Assembly (NCBI GenBank): GCA_902702965.1
Contig: CACRXP010000014.1
Location: forward strand, 1,552,979-1,616,978
DNA length: 64,000 nucleotides
Direction: 5' to 3'
From: Spirometra erinaceieuropaei
Lineage: Eukaryota > Platyhelminthes > Cestoda > Diphyllobothriidea > Diphyllobothriidae
Program-made: the position numbers and the translations under genes
Notes under the pieces: model-generated
Databases searched by the model: none
What the model was told of the DNA's origin: nothing
What the model saw: only the letters and a program-made list of their open reading frames with translations
Shown here: positions 34,995 through 47,644 of the stretch, one piece after another
How the letters are laid out: every line of letters begins with the position of its first letter
How positions within the stretch are numbered: position 1 is the first letter of the stretch

Positions 34995-36228
34995 ACGATC
35001 GGCTGACTTATGACGTCAAGATCAACTTGTCAGTTGCGTATTTACCCTAGTACCTGCATCGAAGTCTCTCTGCATTATACACATTCTAAGAGAGGATACC
35101 AACCGTCGTGTTCCATTTTAAGCTGACTGCTTGTTACGTAAAACCAGTTCTACTACTATCAAATTATTAGCTCGATAAGAAAGGAGGAAAACGACCATCG
35201 TTACTGATAGTTCATAGCAAAAACTTTACATCAACAATTCAACGAAGATGTAAATAAACAACTTGAGAGGCGATTATCGCATCCAACCTAAATGCATTTT
35301 AAGAGGTTATACGGTCGCTGGAATAACAGCATTCCTCGCATGGCGCTTTGATCACACAGGAACTGTGGAAAGAATGAGATGGCCATTTCCGGCTAATATG
35401 CTTACGTCAAAACATACTAGTCCATAGTTCTCATTAACTGCGCACTCTACCACTGACCTGCGGGGACATGTCGATCAGAAATAGTGGGAGCTGAATTGAA
35501 TATCCACTGCAACGTTTGATTTTTCCCCATCCCCTTTTCGAGGTTTCAGTCAGGAAACTTACATTTTCCATATGTTAGTCATGAGTAACGCTGAACTCTT
35601 TACTCCCCCGCCACCATTCCCAGCACATTTAACTGACACAAATGTTGTTGTCTAGCCTTAGTCGTTTTATTTTAGCTAAACGCGTCTTAAACGTAAGATT
35701 CGAAATGAGGAGATTGCAATTTGCGTAACAAAGTCATTCCAAGAAGTTTGATACACTTTGAACAACCTTTTCAAGATAGAAACCCAAAATCTCTGGCGGG
35801 TCGTAAAGAAACCATTTTATATTTCCAATGTTACTCAGGACAGACAGATGGGGAACTGTCTCGAGAAGAACAAGAAAATCCACGTATTTTCAGTTGCATA
35901 CTTGACGCTCTGAAGAAAGGCAGTCATTGATGTCGGTGTGTCCTTTCACTGTGAGAGACATAGTTGTCTAAAAAATAGTGGGAAACAAAAAGTTAACCTA
36001 ATATGTTTTAATTATCAAGAAATTCTCAGACATGATAATACCCCATCTTTTCAATCCACTGGCACTTAGTAACAGTGTGTAAAAACTTAAAAAAGTTATT
36101 TAAAATACTACAATTCCCAGACAATTATGCAAATTTTTGACTACTAAGCACGTTAAGCCCAAAAAAAAGGAAGGGGAAAATCAAACAAAATCGACATTTT
36201 GTCAAAGCTACTGCAACATCGTCAAACA
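34995..36228. other. No supported gene
   Basis: A plus-strand frame at 35721-35930 (TTG-initiated, 69 codons, contains GRKETILYFQCYSGQTDGEL) reads like protein but has no recognised motif. Otherwise AT-rich with nothing identifiable. Confidence 0.4.
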
Positions 36229-36230
36229 TA

Positions 36231-36560
36231 CAGTAGATGTGTTAATTTATAAAATGTTTCCTGGAATTCTTAAATACGTTTACGACCCGGAAACATTGCT
36301 TAAGTAGCGCTGTACTATTAATAACCATGCAGCTTAATCTGAAGATAATTCATTTACTTCATGATGCCAACGTTCGAAAGAACTTCTTTTTGGCCGTCCA
36401 AAAATACCATAATTAATGGAAAATGCCTATTTTAAATAGTGCGACTTTTTTTACGGTATTCGATGCTCTCGTAAATTGGAGCAAATTTTCCAAAGAGCAT
36501 GCATAAAAATACTATTTCTTTTACGCATTAAGAATTAGATAACGTCTTTTCCAAAATTTA
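36231..36560 (+). repeat. Foldback-element left-arm fragment
   Basis: Begins at TA|CAGTAGATGTG with the family's ATAAAATGTTTCC block and continues collinearly with the left arm of 33833-34827. No right arm was found nearby. Confidence 0.55.
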
Positions 36561-36739
36561 TACATGGACTTAGAGGCCCTGTTCAAATGCCAAACGATTT
36601 AAGTCGGAAGAATAAAGAGGAAAAACAGATAATATCGATTTTTCGTGAAATGTACGTATTTCATGTCGTTTATAACTTCTGATGAACCCGGAAATTTTAG
36701 ATCGTTGGTATCTGCGATTAACGATCGACGGAAATCAAC

Positions 36740-36818
36740 CTGCACCCATGTATGTTTGCTGTCTTCATGGAGACCGCCCATATCATTCGCAATGTTCTCC
36801 TTCCATCGCCACTCCAAG
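36740..36818 (-). pseudogene. M13-like ENIAD-motif segment
   Basis: Minus-strand peptide EWRWKENIANDMGGL followed by HTWVQ, with a donor-like CAG|GTTGAT at 36739. In M13 peptidases the block GENIADNGGL carries the Glu zinc ligand, and a WV pair follows in several members about nine residues later. Here the block has one extra residue and N/D swapped. The plus strand is open too, and no other M13 exon lies at the expected upstream place on this strand, so it would be an isolated relic. Confidence 0.3.
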
Positions 36819-37598
36819 CTTTATTTAAAATTTGGTTTAAACGATCAGACGACTGCCGTGTCTAACGGCTTAATATTGGGCAAATTTGCAGTAAACTGTG
36901 CGGAGCTGCGCTCGAAATTTGAGCGCATTTAAAGCAGCTGACCCAAAATGCAGCTGCAATGGAATGCAACTCAAATGACACATTGGTTGTCCAAGTTAAT
37001 TGTAAAATACGGTGGCGCAACATCACCTAGTACTTACCCAACTCTTGTTGAGAGTGCTCTGACATTCGTATTTAAAAGTCCCATAATAATGATGTAGCCG
37101 GGACAACGCTACCTGTCATAGGAATGCTGGATTTGCAATTTTGTCATCCTTCAATCATTACTTCCCAGCCGTTCTCTATTATGTGGTTAAAACATATGGG
37201 TGACTGCCGCGTCCAACATACTCATGATAAGGATCATTCGCAATGGAAGATACAAAAGTCTACTCACGACCCAATAGCGTTAACCAGTTGGTTCGAAAAT
37301 ACAACTTTAATGAAAACTGACCCAAATAAAACGGGTGTTGTTCAAGGGATTTGCAAAATACTTCGGAACAACATTACCTAGTACTGAAAACAACTGTCTG
37401 TCAAATTGTCCTAAAATTCTCACCTTTGTATCTTAAGATAATTCAGCCATAAGAATGACTGTTATTTTAACATTTTTTTAGTAAAATTGTCGAACGATCG
37501 AGTACGATTATAATACAGTCTAAAACGAAAAAATTACGGAAACAAAAAATAGCTCTTAAGTTTTCGAGAGGGTAAGTCTTTCCAGGCGGTAAATTTCC

Positions 37599-37817
37599 TT
37601 ATGCATACGAGGATTTACTAAGGCGGACAACAGCTATAGAAGAGATTAAACCGCCAAAGTTCTCTGACAGACGTCGAATGTTTGTTATATTTCTAACCCG
37701 AAACGGTACATCGACTGCGTGAATAATTTGAATTACCTTATTATCGACTCGCAGAACGGGGTAATGGAATATGGAAGATCCTCTTGGAAGACAGTCGTAA
37801 TCATAGTGCAAAAACAC
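37599..37817 (-). pseudogene. M13-like C-terminal segment
   Basis: Minus-strand frame containing VIQIIHAVDVPFRVRNITN and RRLSENFG. It resembles the M13 C-terminal pattern (I.TD.HSP..FRV.G.LSN...FSE.F) with the HSPG turn shortened. It lies upstream, in minus orientation, of the ENIAD-like segment at 36740-36818. That is the wrong order for one gene, so the two would be from different copies. Confidence 0.3.
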
Positions 37818-38480
37818 GAAAGGCCACGCAAATAAAACAGCTCATAAATGCCTCCTTAACACTTATTATCAGAAAACATGCGTCCTGGAACGGGCATAAC
37901 TCGCCAACCTCCACCACATCTTCATAGGCACTTCGCTGATTAGCTTTTTAAGGACAGCTCAAATGAAAAGGTCTTTAACAGCAATACCGTCAGGTGTCGG
38001 TTCATATTCGTCCCAGACCATGTGTCTGCTAGGTTGCTTTTCACATAACAAAATTTATCCAGTCTCACAAACATGCAGTCTCTAGAATCAGCATTATGGG
38101 TTTAGAATGCTGACCCACAAGAGCGTCGCCTAAAGTGGTGTTAACTAGTCAGAATTGCGGGTTAAGAAGGTGCAAGTGGCATATTTTAATTCAAGACATT
38201 TAGCACTAGGCAGAGGCAAAGACAGCGTGACGATCGATGCAGCAGGGTTAAAATAATGACCTGTGATATCGGGCTTAGGACTGAGTCAATTGAAACTGAC
38301 TGTGAACGTTGACCGGCTTATTTTGAGTGTAAAAACGAGGTCTGTTTGTTGCACAAAATATTCTGCTGCACTGTGGGCAAAGAAAAGTGAAGGCGGAGCT
38401 AGTGCTGCCCTCAGCTCTCTGTACTTGCGAGTCATTTAAAAATCTTTCGTTTTAGATAACGCAAAGACTTTCACACTGTA

Positions 38481-39286
38481 GTGCTCTACGTTGACTCTGG
38501 TCGCCAAAACTATGTCGGCGTTGAAACAATAATATTTCTTATCACCCAGTTCCATGCAAAAGCGAACTACCGCAGATGGTTGGTTGGAGGTTTTTCTTTA
38601 GTTTATGTAGGCATTGTCCCAATGTTTGCTAGTCAACCACTGAACATGGATGCTTACACTACTCTGATAAAAGGCATACGACATCTCTTCGATCACTGAG
38701 ATTGGCAAATACACAAAATCTTCTGACAATGAGCATGATCAGTGGACTATGTCCAAAAAAATTGTAATTCACAAGAGGAATGCGAAAAGCTTACAATTCC
38801 AAGTGACCGATTTTATGCTTTCATATTTGTCGTTCAGAGCACATTGCAAAGATTCAAATTTTGCCCCAGGTTGTTCCAGTTTGTGTGTGTATATGGCAAC
38901 TTCGTCAAAAATTCGGAGATCTTTAAGAGAACAGTATATTTAAAGGAACGTGAGAGTTTACAGGGCAGTGGACATTCTCCTGTTTGCCTAGAAAATACGA
39001 ATACATCATAAGTGTTGAAGCATTAATTTACGCTCTAATGGGCTTCATTAATTAGGTGGGGATAACGTTAACCGTTTCTCTAATTATTTCAAAGCAGGGA
39101 CTGTGTTTAGATTTGAAGGAAAATATCAAAAAAGACTGTTTACGCATATCGTTTTTCGGCAGGTCAGACTTGTTCTACGTTAAACTAACTCGAGTCGCCA
39201 TCCCTCTTTGTGAACGATTTGAAAGGTTTTGTAAGACATTTTGGTGCAATAATAAACTGAGACTTATAGCTCTTGATAGTGACTAA
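38481..39286 (+). pseudogene. M13-like N-terminal exons: anchor, Cys domain, possible C-terminal piece
   Basis: Three plus-strand frames in a row. 38481-38699 has a basic run (NYRRW) then a hydrophobic stretch (LVGGFSLVYVGIVPMF), suggesting a type II anchor after an acceptor-like CACCCAG at about 38547. 38742-39011 contains NSQEEC, then CPRLFQFVCVYGNFVKNSEI, resembling the M13 ectodomain start PC.DFY.F.CGGW...N.IP, with exactly seven residues between the two Cys; the usual Asp is Arg. 39056-39286 contains DLFYVKLTRV, resembling QLFFLSFAQV near the C-terminus, so the middle, including the zinc domain, would be missing. Stops separate the frames. A diverged or deleted copy is the best reading. 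Confidence 0.35.
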
Positions 39287-39289
39287 CGG

Positions 39290-41620
39290 CATGTGTTTTC
39301 GCCATCATTCAGAGAGCAAACGATGCCCTGATTATCCTTACAGTAAAACTACATGGATTGCAAAACTTGATTGAAATAACCTTCATAATGACATTTTTCG
39401 AGATAATTTAGTCGTGGCATATGCCGTTTCTACACCCTATCTTATAAACCGGACCTAAAGATAGCACACTATTTTATTTACACTTTCTGCTCCGCTGCAT
39501 CCACTGCAGATTATCAGCACACAATGGTCAGTTACGTGCCTTAATTCAAAGAGTTTAAATTTTTTCCACCCAGTCAAAAATCTGTTTATCCACGAATAGT
39601 GTAAAAATGGGAAAATAATAGGCGAGGAGCGGTTTTTTGAATGTCAAGTAGTTGAAACTTGATATTGCCTGAGGGTTTCTTAATGTTTTTCACGTATACT
39701 TACATTTAAAATTTTTTAATTACTTGTATCGATGATCCAGTAAAGTAATGCATACTGCCGAGTTCTGATTTTGTCAAAATCATGGCAGATAAAACTATCT
39801 TAACCGACATTTGGAAACTCTGTGCCATCCAGGTTCATAAAACCGTTTTGCGGAATTTATAATAAAAGCCAGATTATTGTTTTGTCGGCATCAATTACAA
39901 TGAATGGATGTAAGACAGAAAATTAGAAGGCTATACTGATATATTTGGAGATAAATCCATGGCAATTGGTTGAACTGTCGCAGATTTTCTGCAACCGATT
40001 CTCGAATCTCGTGCCGCACAACCGATATTCTATATCCAAGTAAGTCGATCATGCAGTCCTTTTGCGACTTTAATAACGTGCTCGCTTTGCCGTACAGCAG
40101 CCTACCTGGGCTCTAAACTCTCAGGTTCAGGCTTTAAGGAAAACAGTCATTCTTGTCCTTTACATAGAATTGATCGGATTAAGTCACATTCGAGGACCCA
40201 ACATCTGCCTTATAATATTTGGGATCGGAAAAATTTCAGCAATACGAATACTAAACATTCACGTCATTTATCCCGGTTGTAAGAGAGTTTTACCTAAATA
40301 AAGTCCCCTTTGGAAGTGGTTACTGTACAAGTGCAGAATTTGTGCTGAGCTCTTCTCTCAATGGAAATAATGCATGTCCGTATTCTGGTTCTATCTAAAG
40401 CAAAATCAGGTAATCTGAATACCTTGGATGGATAACAAGAAGACGAATTGACGTTTCTGCGTTTGGGTAATGAGAGGCCCTAGCGTTAGCAAAAGTATCC
40501 CGCAGAATAAAGCATGTAAATTTTGAGTTTAACCTTTAGACATTGAGATGGCTGATTATACAATAAATAGGAATTTTTAATAAACAAAATTAGCCTAGGC
40601 AATTGTCACATGACATTCTTCCAAATATCGAAAGGGGTATCAATGACATTATCTTAATTTGGTCCGAATTAAAGGCAGTCTATGCTATCAAAAAAATGAA
40701 TTAATAATTTCTGTTTCGCCTCTTTATCGATAGAACAAAATCCGCAACACGTTTGACCAGCAACAGAAAAATTAATTTTTAAAGGTTAGCGACAATTTTT
40801 GGTAGATCATAAGAAATGCATAAAGCTTACCGGCCATTGAAAGAATAAATTCTACAAATTAGACATAAGATTCTAATAAACCCCCATATGTACCTCTCAC
40901 GGCGCAAAAATACACGCTTGGGTTTGTAAACTGTATAATGTGGTGGACATTAAGGAGAATTTGAGTCGTTAGCATTGTCATTCTTTAAACAAGTTCGATA
41001 GGGAAGTGTTTTATTAATTAAACCTAGTGTATTATAAAAAACACTACTTTATTCCCGAGAACGTAAATAAGCTTATATTGAATACGCATTCAGTGCTGTG
41101 GCAAACACGAAGCTTTGATTTTCTACCTGCCATATTCTTCATATTGTCACAGGGACAATAGTACTTCGCCATCGTCTGTTTCTTTTAGAAAAAGTTTAAA
41201 AATGTTATTTTTTCAGGAGAAAAAGCTTTAGTTTAGATACTGAACTTTGAAATTTCTTGATATTCACGAAATAATTCCACTTTTTGATTAATATTGATCG
41301 TAAAACGGACAGTCAAAACCTAACTTTTGACGGAGTTTAGGCGAAGTTTTAAACAAAAGATATTTTAAGAAGTGTAAAAGTAACACAGAATGGCTTAATA
41401 TTTGGACTACTGACCCGTCTGCTTGGACGCCAATTGTCATGATGCCTGGTAGAATTTTCTATAAAGTAAGGAAAAGAAAACGAACATTGTATTTATGCGC
41501 GATATATCAAAGTATCTTTAAAAACGTGTATTTGTGTGCTGTCAGTCGACTGCAATTCGTGCATTGGCGAGATGGATTTGCGTTTAAGGCCATTAGATGT
41601 CAAGCACTGGTGCTGAGATT
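39290..41620. other. AT-rich stretch without a recognised gene
   Basis: Only short frames; no motifs or convincing exon borders seen. Confidence 0.5.
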
Positions 41621-41623
41621 TCA

Positions 41624-41880
41624 CAGTAGCTGCCATATCTCATGAAATGTTAAATGAATGTCTGAAGTGTCTCTGATTAGTAGACGAGAATACTTAAGTG
41701 GGATCGCATTAGTAATTTTCCTGAAGCACAATCCCAAGATGATTCGGCCATACTAGGGTGCCGGCTTTGAAACGAGAGGCTTCTCGACCGCTTAAAGATC
41801 AATACGCCGTAAAAAGATCACTTTCCGTATGCAATTTTCCAAATAGGTATCCATATTTTTATAAATTTAGGTAGTTTTAT
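41624..41880 (+). repeat. Foldback-element left-arm fragment
   Basis: Begins CAGTAGCTGCCATATCTCATG, followed by the family's AAATGTTAAATGAATGTCTG and AAGTGGGATCGCATTAGTAA blocks. Resembles the left arms at 33833 and 4472. Confidence 0.55.
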
Positions 41881-44800
41881 AGAAGACCAATACAAAGTTG
41901 CCCACAATTGGACTGGTTTGAGGCGAATTAGGTCGTTCTAAAATTCTAATCTCGAAAAAATGGCAAAACTCTTAAGTTTGTATTTATAGAGCATCGCACC
42001 AACACCTTTATTAATGCTGCTTATAAAGTTTATAATATATTTCACCCACATTGTAAAGGTTTATCAAATTTAAATCTTACCCTCCTAGTAGCTTAAAGGA
42101 ATACGTGAGTTTTTGTGGAACGTTGGCAGCTTGAGGATTAGGATTTCGCCTCCGATTAGAACGAGCTACTTAGGTGAGGATGCAATACTTATTACCATGT
42201 GGCATAATTCCATGATATATTGTTCACACCAGGATGTTGTCCTTAAATGGGCCAATTACGAAACCGTAATTCATAAAAGGGCTCCCTATGGACCGTGTAT
42301 ACTGAAAATCCCTTTTCATTGTTATCTTAAATTCAAACATATTCTAAACAATATACGCATAGAACTACCCACTGCCGAACATGTTTTGTAACAAAAACAG
42401 GACTTCATATAACTTTATGCTTAAGGAAAGGAATATTTTTGGTTTCCAAAAGGTTTGTAACCATGAAATTTCAAAACACTAAATGTTCATACAAAAAGTA
42501 TTTTAACCGTGCATTGAAGAGGGCTGCAGCCCGCCAACACCGAGCAGTTGGCAACCTCCACGTGGTATCTCCTTGAGAGCTGGGGACTGAAATACGTACT
42601 CGGAATGTGCAAACGCAGGTCAAGTCTAACATTATTCTCGGACTTAAAATGATTTCCAGGCGGAAAATAGCTTCCTCCTAAAAATGATCATTGTATAGGA
42701 CAAATTCTTCTACTGAGATCAAGGTGAAATTATGAAGTCATCAAAGGTTCATGTAAAAAAATCCATTCTGTATGAGAACCCTTTGTTACCGCTTATGGTG
42801 TTTGCAGGCGTCCGCAATATCTATCGCAAATACTGTCATCCTGAATGACAAAAATAACTTCAGATTATTTTGCATTTTATTCATTAGGGAATTGTCACCA
42901 AAATAATCCTTTCTAATTCAAGTTCCATTTGGAAATCACGAGTGAGATTTTATGAAGTAGGCTAGCTACTTTAGTCTGGGATTTATTTGCACTATTTAAG
43001 TCATCTGTGAATGTTACACTTATTGGCTCGCCTAAATCTTGACCCTCAGCCGTTTCCTTACTAAAAGCACCTGGAGAGGGCGTAGATGACCATAAACCAG
43101 ACCCATTATTTTAAAAAGATGAGTCATATTGGAATAAAAAATTTCTCGCCTGTGTGATGCGAATTGTCGGTGAATTGTTATACACCTTCTCCATTGTCTA
43201 ACGAGCTTACGACACTGTCTATTTCTGACAAAATAATGAAACGGACTATTACAATGAACGCTTTTCTATGCTTACGCAAAACAAGGACGCCTACTAGCCT
43301 TGCACTTCTCAATAATCTCCCAGTATGGGAGGTGAAAATTAATACTGTATCCCTATTTGTGCAACGGATGCGATTTCGGTTACATTTCACCGCCAGAGGA
43401 ATGCATTCTTCGGTATTTAGCATCCCTTATTTATAGAGCCGATCTACAACAATTTGTACGCTAGCAAGATAAACTGTTGGAACAATTTTGTTCAAAGACT
43501 CACGAGTAAAAACATCTACCCTTGTCGTAGTAAAAGAACGCACAGTAATGGTAATTAACAGTCATGCACGAGATTAGGAATATGGTTTTCGGGCGAAATT
43601 AGCATTACGTCTGCCTTTTCATAATGCAACAATTAGCGGCTCACCCAAATCGTGGTAGTCATCAGTTTCCGCATTTAAAGGGCCTAGAGAAGAGACATGT
43701 AGCCATTAATCAGACCTGATTCGTTTAGAGAGTAACGATTCATACTGGAAGTTAGTTATGAAAGACTGATTACTGACCGATTGGATGCCGATGGTGAGAG
43801 GATGGTTCTGCGACGTGTTCCTCCTCATAACGGGCACGAATCGCTGTCCACTTCTCATAAAAATAAAAAAAGGCTTTTATGGGGTCACTTCGCTCTACTT
43901 ACGCAAAATGGGCTTTAATGACTTGACATCTAACTACTGGCGTACAAGGCCATGCAGGTGGAGTGGATAAATGTGGATGTAGCGCCCCATTTATGCACAG
44001 TGAGAATATTTAATGCTTTTTTTTCTCCCAATATGCTATAAGGACATTTCCTAGCGTGTGTTGTGCAGTGATCTTAGGGTGTGTGATCTACATATGGAAG
44101 AAAGCGTGCAGAAACAAATTTGCACCCGAATGTATTTAAGTTAAATACTTAGCAGGAACTCCCAATTCACGCCAGCTAGCCGCACTTATTTGTTTAAAAT
44201 TATCCACGCACAAATGAAGCCTTTAACTCGTTTAATTTCTCGGAGTTCCTTGAAGTGTTTATTTGTCAAGGGCGTATTTTAACTTGACGGTAAAACAAGA
44301 GAAAATAGCCAATCGAATGTGGTGGGCACACCTTGAAGAATGGATTTTTCAACATTAGTAGCAAAGTTGTTTGCCGAAAAAAAACAAACCTCTAATTCTG
44401 CAACTAATCTCAACAAGTCTTTAGAGGGCGCTGATGTTGGATAGCCGAGTAATTTATTTTCGCCTAGTTTTGTGCCGTAGTCAAAATACCATTTGCAAAT
44501 TAATCCTTGCAGTGTGTAAAATCTCAAGATGTCTTGTTTGATCCAGTCATTCTTCAAGACATTCTCGGTTGTAGCTGCTTCACTGCAGAGCGGCCAGAAT
44601 ATCAGACGCCTACGATAAATCCATTCAGTACATCGCCCTATGCAGTCACTATCTAAGACGAGGCCCCAAAAGAGACGTCTGATGGGGGATGAATGTCAAA
44701 TATTGCTGCATCTTTAAAATGCCATCGACTTCCAAGAACAAAAACCGGTGCGCACTGCAGGCAGCAACAATCATTAGATCTAGACTCACGCTAAACCTTT

Positions 44801-45905
44801 AGGATGATAGTTATTGCAGCACACGGCTTGCATAACAAATGTGCTCGGGCACCCAATGACGCCTATAAGGACACTTAAGCTACCATACAGGTCTTCTCAA
44901 TCATGTTCCCTTCAAAATGGACCAGCTGGCATCCAATAAAATTCGGTCACCGCAAAATGTCAGGCCCTTAATACTGACTCCCATGAACCACTTTTTTCTG
45001 TTACCATCTTCAGTCTTCACCCGACGATCCACTTTAGGCGATTGTACTTAATAGTATTACCTAGCTTACGGAAACTCAATCACATTTGGAAACACACGGC
45101 TGCCTTAATTAGAAATGTAGACGGTGAACTCGGATTCCTAGGTTGCTGATCAAGCTGACTGCGAATTTTATCTCAAAAACAATCGCCATTGCTCTGAACA
45201 GCCCAGTTTTCATTCCTTACACGTTGATATTGGCTCGGTCCTCACCATCCTATAGCAAACAAAAGTAAAAATCAATTGATGTGTGGGCAAATTGGTGCGC
45301 CGACACCTACCAATCCAATAGATTGTCTGTGAATGAGAGGTTCCGCCGTTTATCTTGCAGACAAAACGATCTATCAGGTTTGTCGTTTTCTGCGCCTTGA
45401 TGATGATTTCGGAAACCTGACCGAGTTTAGTGTAGTCTGAAGATGATCGAAATGGGGAAACGCGAACAAGTTAAAATCGAGAGACAGTTCTGCAAACCTC
45501 AAAACTAAATGTGGCAGGCAAACCCCCATTTTCATGACCATTGATACGATAATACTTCGTTCTGCATAAGAACGTCCATATTGATATTAGAGGAAGACAA
45601 ATACGGCGAATTAGCTTGATATTTCATGCGCAGTAGATAGGCTACCCAAGCACTCTTCAGTTATTTTATTCAGTGCAATATTCTGTAGTCCCTTTGGGCA
45701 ATCTGAAATATAAGACTAAGTGGCCTCAGTCTCAGAAATATCTTCAGAGAAGTGCAGAGTGATTTTTCGATGGAGAGGAGAGGAATGCACTTTATTTTGC
45801 AATCATCTGTTCAAAATCTTCAGCAAAAAATTGGCTCCATTCACTACGGGCAGTAAATAAGTTAATAGATTATTCAAGAGCCAAAGTTTAACACAAAGAA
45901 ACGAT
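41881..45905. other. No identified gene; one diverged direct repeat
   Basis: Two collinear direct repeats lie at 43020-43135 and 43629-43750 (shared GGCTCGCCTAAATC/GGCTCACCCAAATC and CAGACC blocks), continuing weakly to about 43930. Frames at 42113-42391 and 43164-43436 (plus) and 44279-44557 (minus, contains LGENKLLGYPTSAPSKDLLR) are unrecognised; the last reads most like protein. Confidence 0.4.
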
Positions 45906-45907
45906 TA

Positions 45908-46424
45908 TTATGGGGATAGTTCAAGTCTTAGCTTCTGTATTTCTGTCTCTTCGCACGTAAGATAGCGCGCTAGGAATGGCAATACAGAAGCTCGATAAAC
46001 CGATGTGCGACAGGATAAAAGACGGAAGTTGCGGCGCATCGGGCGGGAAGACGTGGCAGACATAAGATCGGAATGTAAGGGATGAACAACGTCATCTAGA
46101 ATTCGACCAGCAAATTGCTTGACCGCATTGAAGTCTCGTTGTAAGATAGTGTCAACTAAAAAAATATAAGAAACACCAGCAGCAGAAGAGAGCATGCGGA
46201 GGATTCGCTTCAAAATTAAAAGATCCTTTTTTAACAAAGCAGGAAAAATGACAGGAGAACAGTATAGGATAAGAGTTAAAATGCATAATTTGGTTTAAAA
46301 TCAGTGTTTGAATGTGCATTGAAAAACATTTCACCAAAAGCGCTCTAGTCTTTATCCTACTTCCTGGTCCTTTTTGAAGTATCCGGATTTTCGAAAGCTT
46401 TGATGAACTTCTTTTGGAGCACAT
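45908..46424 (-). pseudogene. CR1-like LINE ORF2, C-terminal fragment
   Basis: The minus strand encodes the end of a non-LTR retrotransposon polyprotein downstream of the reverse transcriptase core: CSPVIFP-like sequence near 46250 (in a shifted frame), then LLKKDL, ILKRILRMLSSAAG, AVKQFAGRILDD, HPLHSDLMSA, RPMRRNFRLLSCRTSVYR and FLARYLTCEE, ending at TAA near 45908. This tail is familiar from flatworm CR1/jockey-group elements. The frame changes near 46200-46240. Upstream polymerase motifs are absent, consistent with the usual 5' truncation. Confidence 0.7.
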
Positions 46425-46679
46425 TTATTTAAGTAACATCTGTTCTAAATATTTTGTTGTTTTATTTTCGAAGCAGAGAAAGAGTTCGAATTAAGTTTAA
46501 TTCTTTTTGGATATGAAGACTTTTCATAGATGGTTTTGCAAATTTTTGAAAAGTTTCTATTTTTCTAACTGTGAAATTATCAGCGCATCGGACGGATTTA
46601 AATTCAGGAGAGTAAGGGGAATGCACTAACTGGGCGGGTAACTTAACCCCAACGTGATTGAACTCGCGTCATGCGGAGG

Positions 46680-46761
46680 GGCCTCGTAGCTCAGTTGGTT
46701 AGAGCGCTGGTCGTACTGAAGCCTTCTTCTTACTGTCGTGGGTTCGAATCTCACCGAGTTT
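46680..46761 (+). tRNA. tRNA-like sequence (pseudo-tRNA or SINE head)
   Basis: Internal promoter boxes are near perfect: A box TAGCTCAGTTGG (46687-46698) and B box GGTTCGAATCT (46741-46751). The D stem (GCTC/GAGC) and T stem (GTGGG/CTCAC) pair. The acceptor stem has only four Watson-Crick pairs plus two wobbles, no canonical anticodon stem is evident, and the region between the D and T arms is long. More likely a pseudo-tRNA or the head of a SINE than a functional gene. Confidence 0.45.
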
Positions 46762-46764
46762 TTC

Positions 46765-47640
46765 ACCGTTGGTTCAATATAAATTAAGACTTTTGAAACA
46801 GTTATACAAAAAATGAAAAGAAAGATAAGGCTGGAGAAGACGTATTTACTAATTTTGCCAGGTTGATGGATGTTTGTTTAAATCGTTATCGTCCTTTGTA
46901 TGTCAGCCTTACGGCCTGCGGCCTACTTTTCTACTACATCCTCAATTTTCATGCATTTATGCGACACGCATAATGAACATCTTGTTAGGAAGCAATAAAT
47001 GGAATGTTTAAGCATATTTGGAATGTCGACCCCGGTTTGCACTGACTTATGTGATCCCAGCCAAACAAGGCATAAGTTGAGAAGCATTATCCCATGCATT
47101 TATATACACAAGGCATTATTCTGCTGTAACAAATTTAAAATCAATGCACCAAAAAGGTGGCAAATCAAGGTGTGAGCTACGATTAGACATAAAAATTATA
47201 ATTGTTTTTCAAAAACATTATTCGCAGCAGCAGAATAACCAGGAGAAAACGGGCACTATTCTATAAACTGGAACTGAAATGTCTTCGACGCGTCCACATA
47301 TGGCCATAAGTGTAAAGGCCGTCAATTAAGATAACTTCTGGTACCAGAAGGCCACGCCTTGTGGGTTTGCACTTTGACAAGGGTAATAGCGGATTTGACG
47401 GGTTTCTGTGGCAACAGAGCTTTTCACCAACTTTCTTGCACATATAATATGTATCCGGTCTCTAAACATGATCCCTGAAAATATTTAGTCTCATGGGTTG
47501 CATTTTGAGTTGCAATTTATAAGATTGTCATCTGAGATCATTTTCAGCCTCGAAGGCCGGCCCGTTAAGCCGTTTTTTGACATGCATAACTGCAATTTCC
47601 GCCTTCTTTTTATGTGTACTGTGAACTCACCAAGTGCGAA
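46765..47640. other. No supported gene
   Basis: AT-rich; might include the body of a SINE following the tRNA-like head. A 147-codon frame starting at 47498 runs into the SINE at 47645, so it is not accepted as a gene. Confidence 0.4.
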
Positions 47641-47644
47641 AACA

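Noticed and set aside
36660..36690. CTGATGA followed by GGAAAT on the plus strand
   Set aside because: There is no room for a stem II and no GAAAC, so it is not a hammerhead.
38481..38699. Mitochondrial carrier-like frame
   Set aside because: The stretch FASQPLNMD vaguely recalls the carrier signature, but the required charged pattern after the Pro is absent and there is a single hydrophobic segment. A membrane anchor reading fits better.
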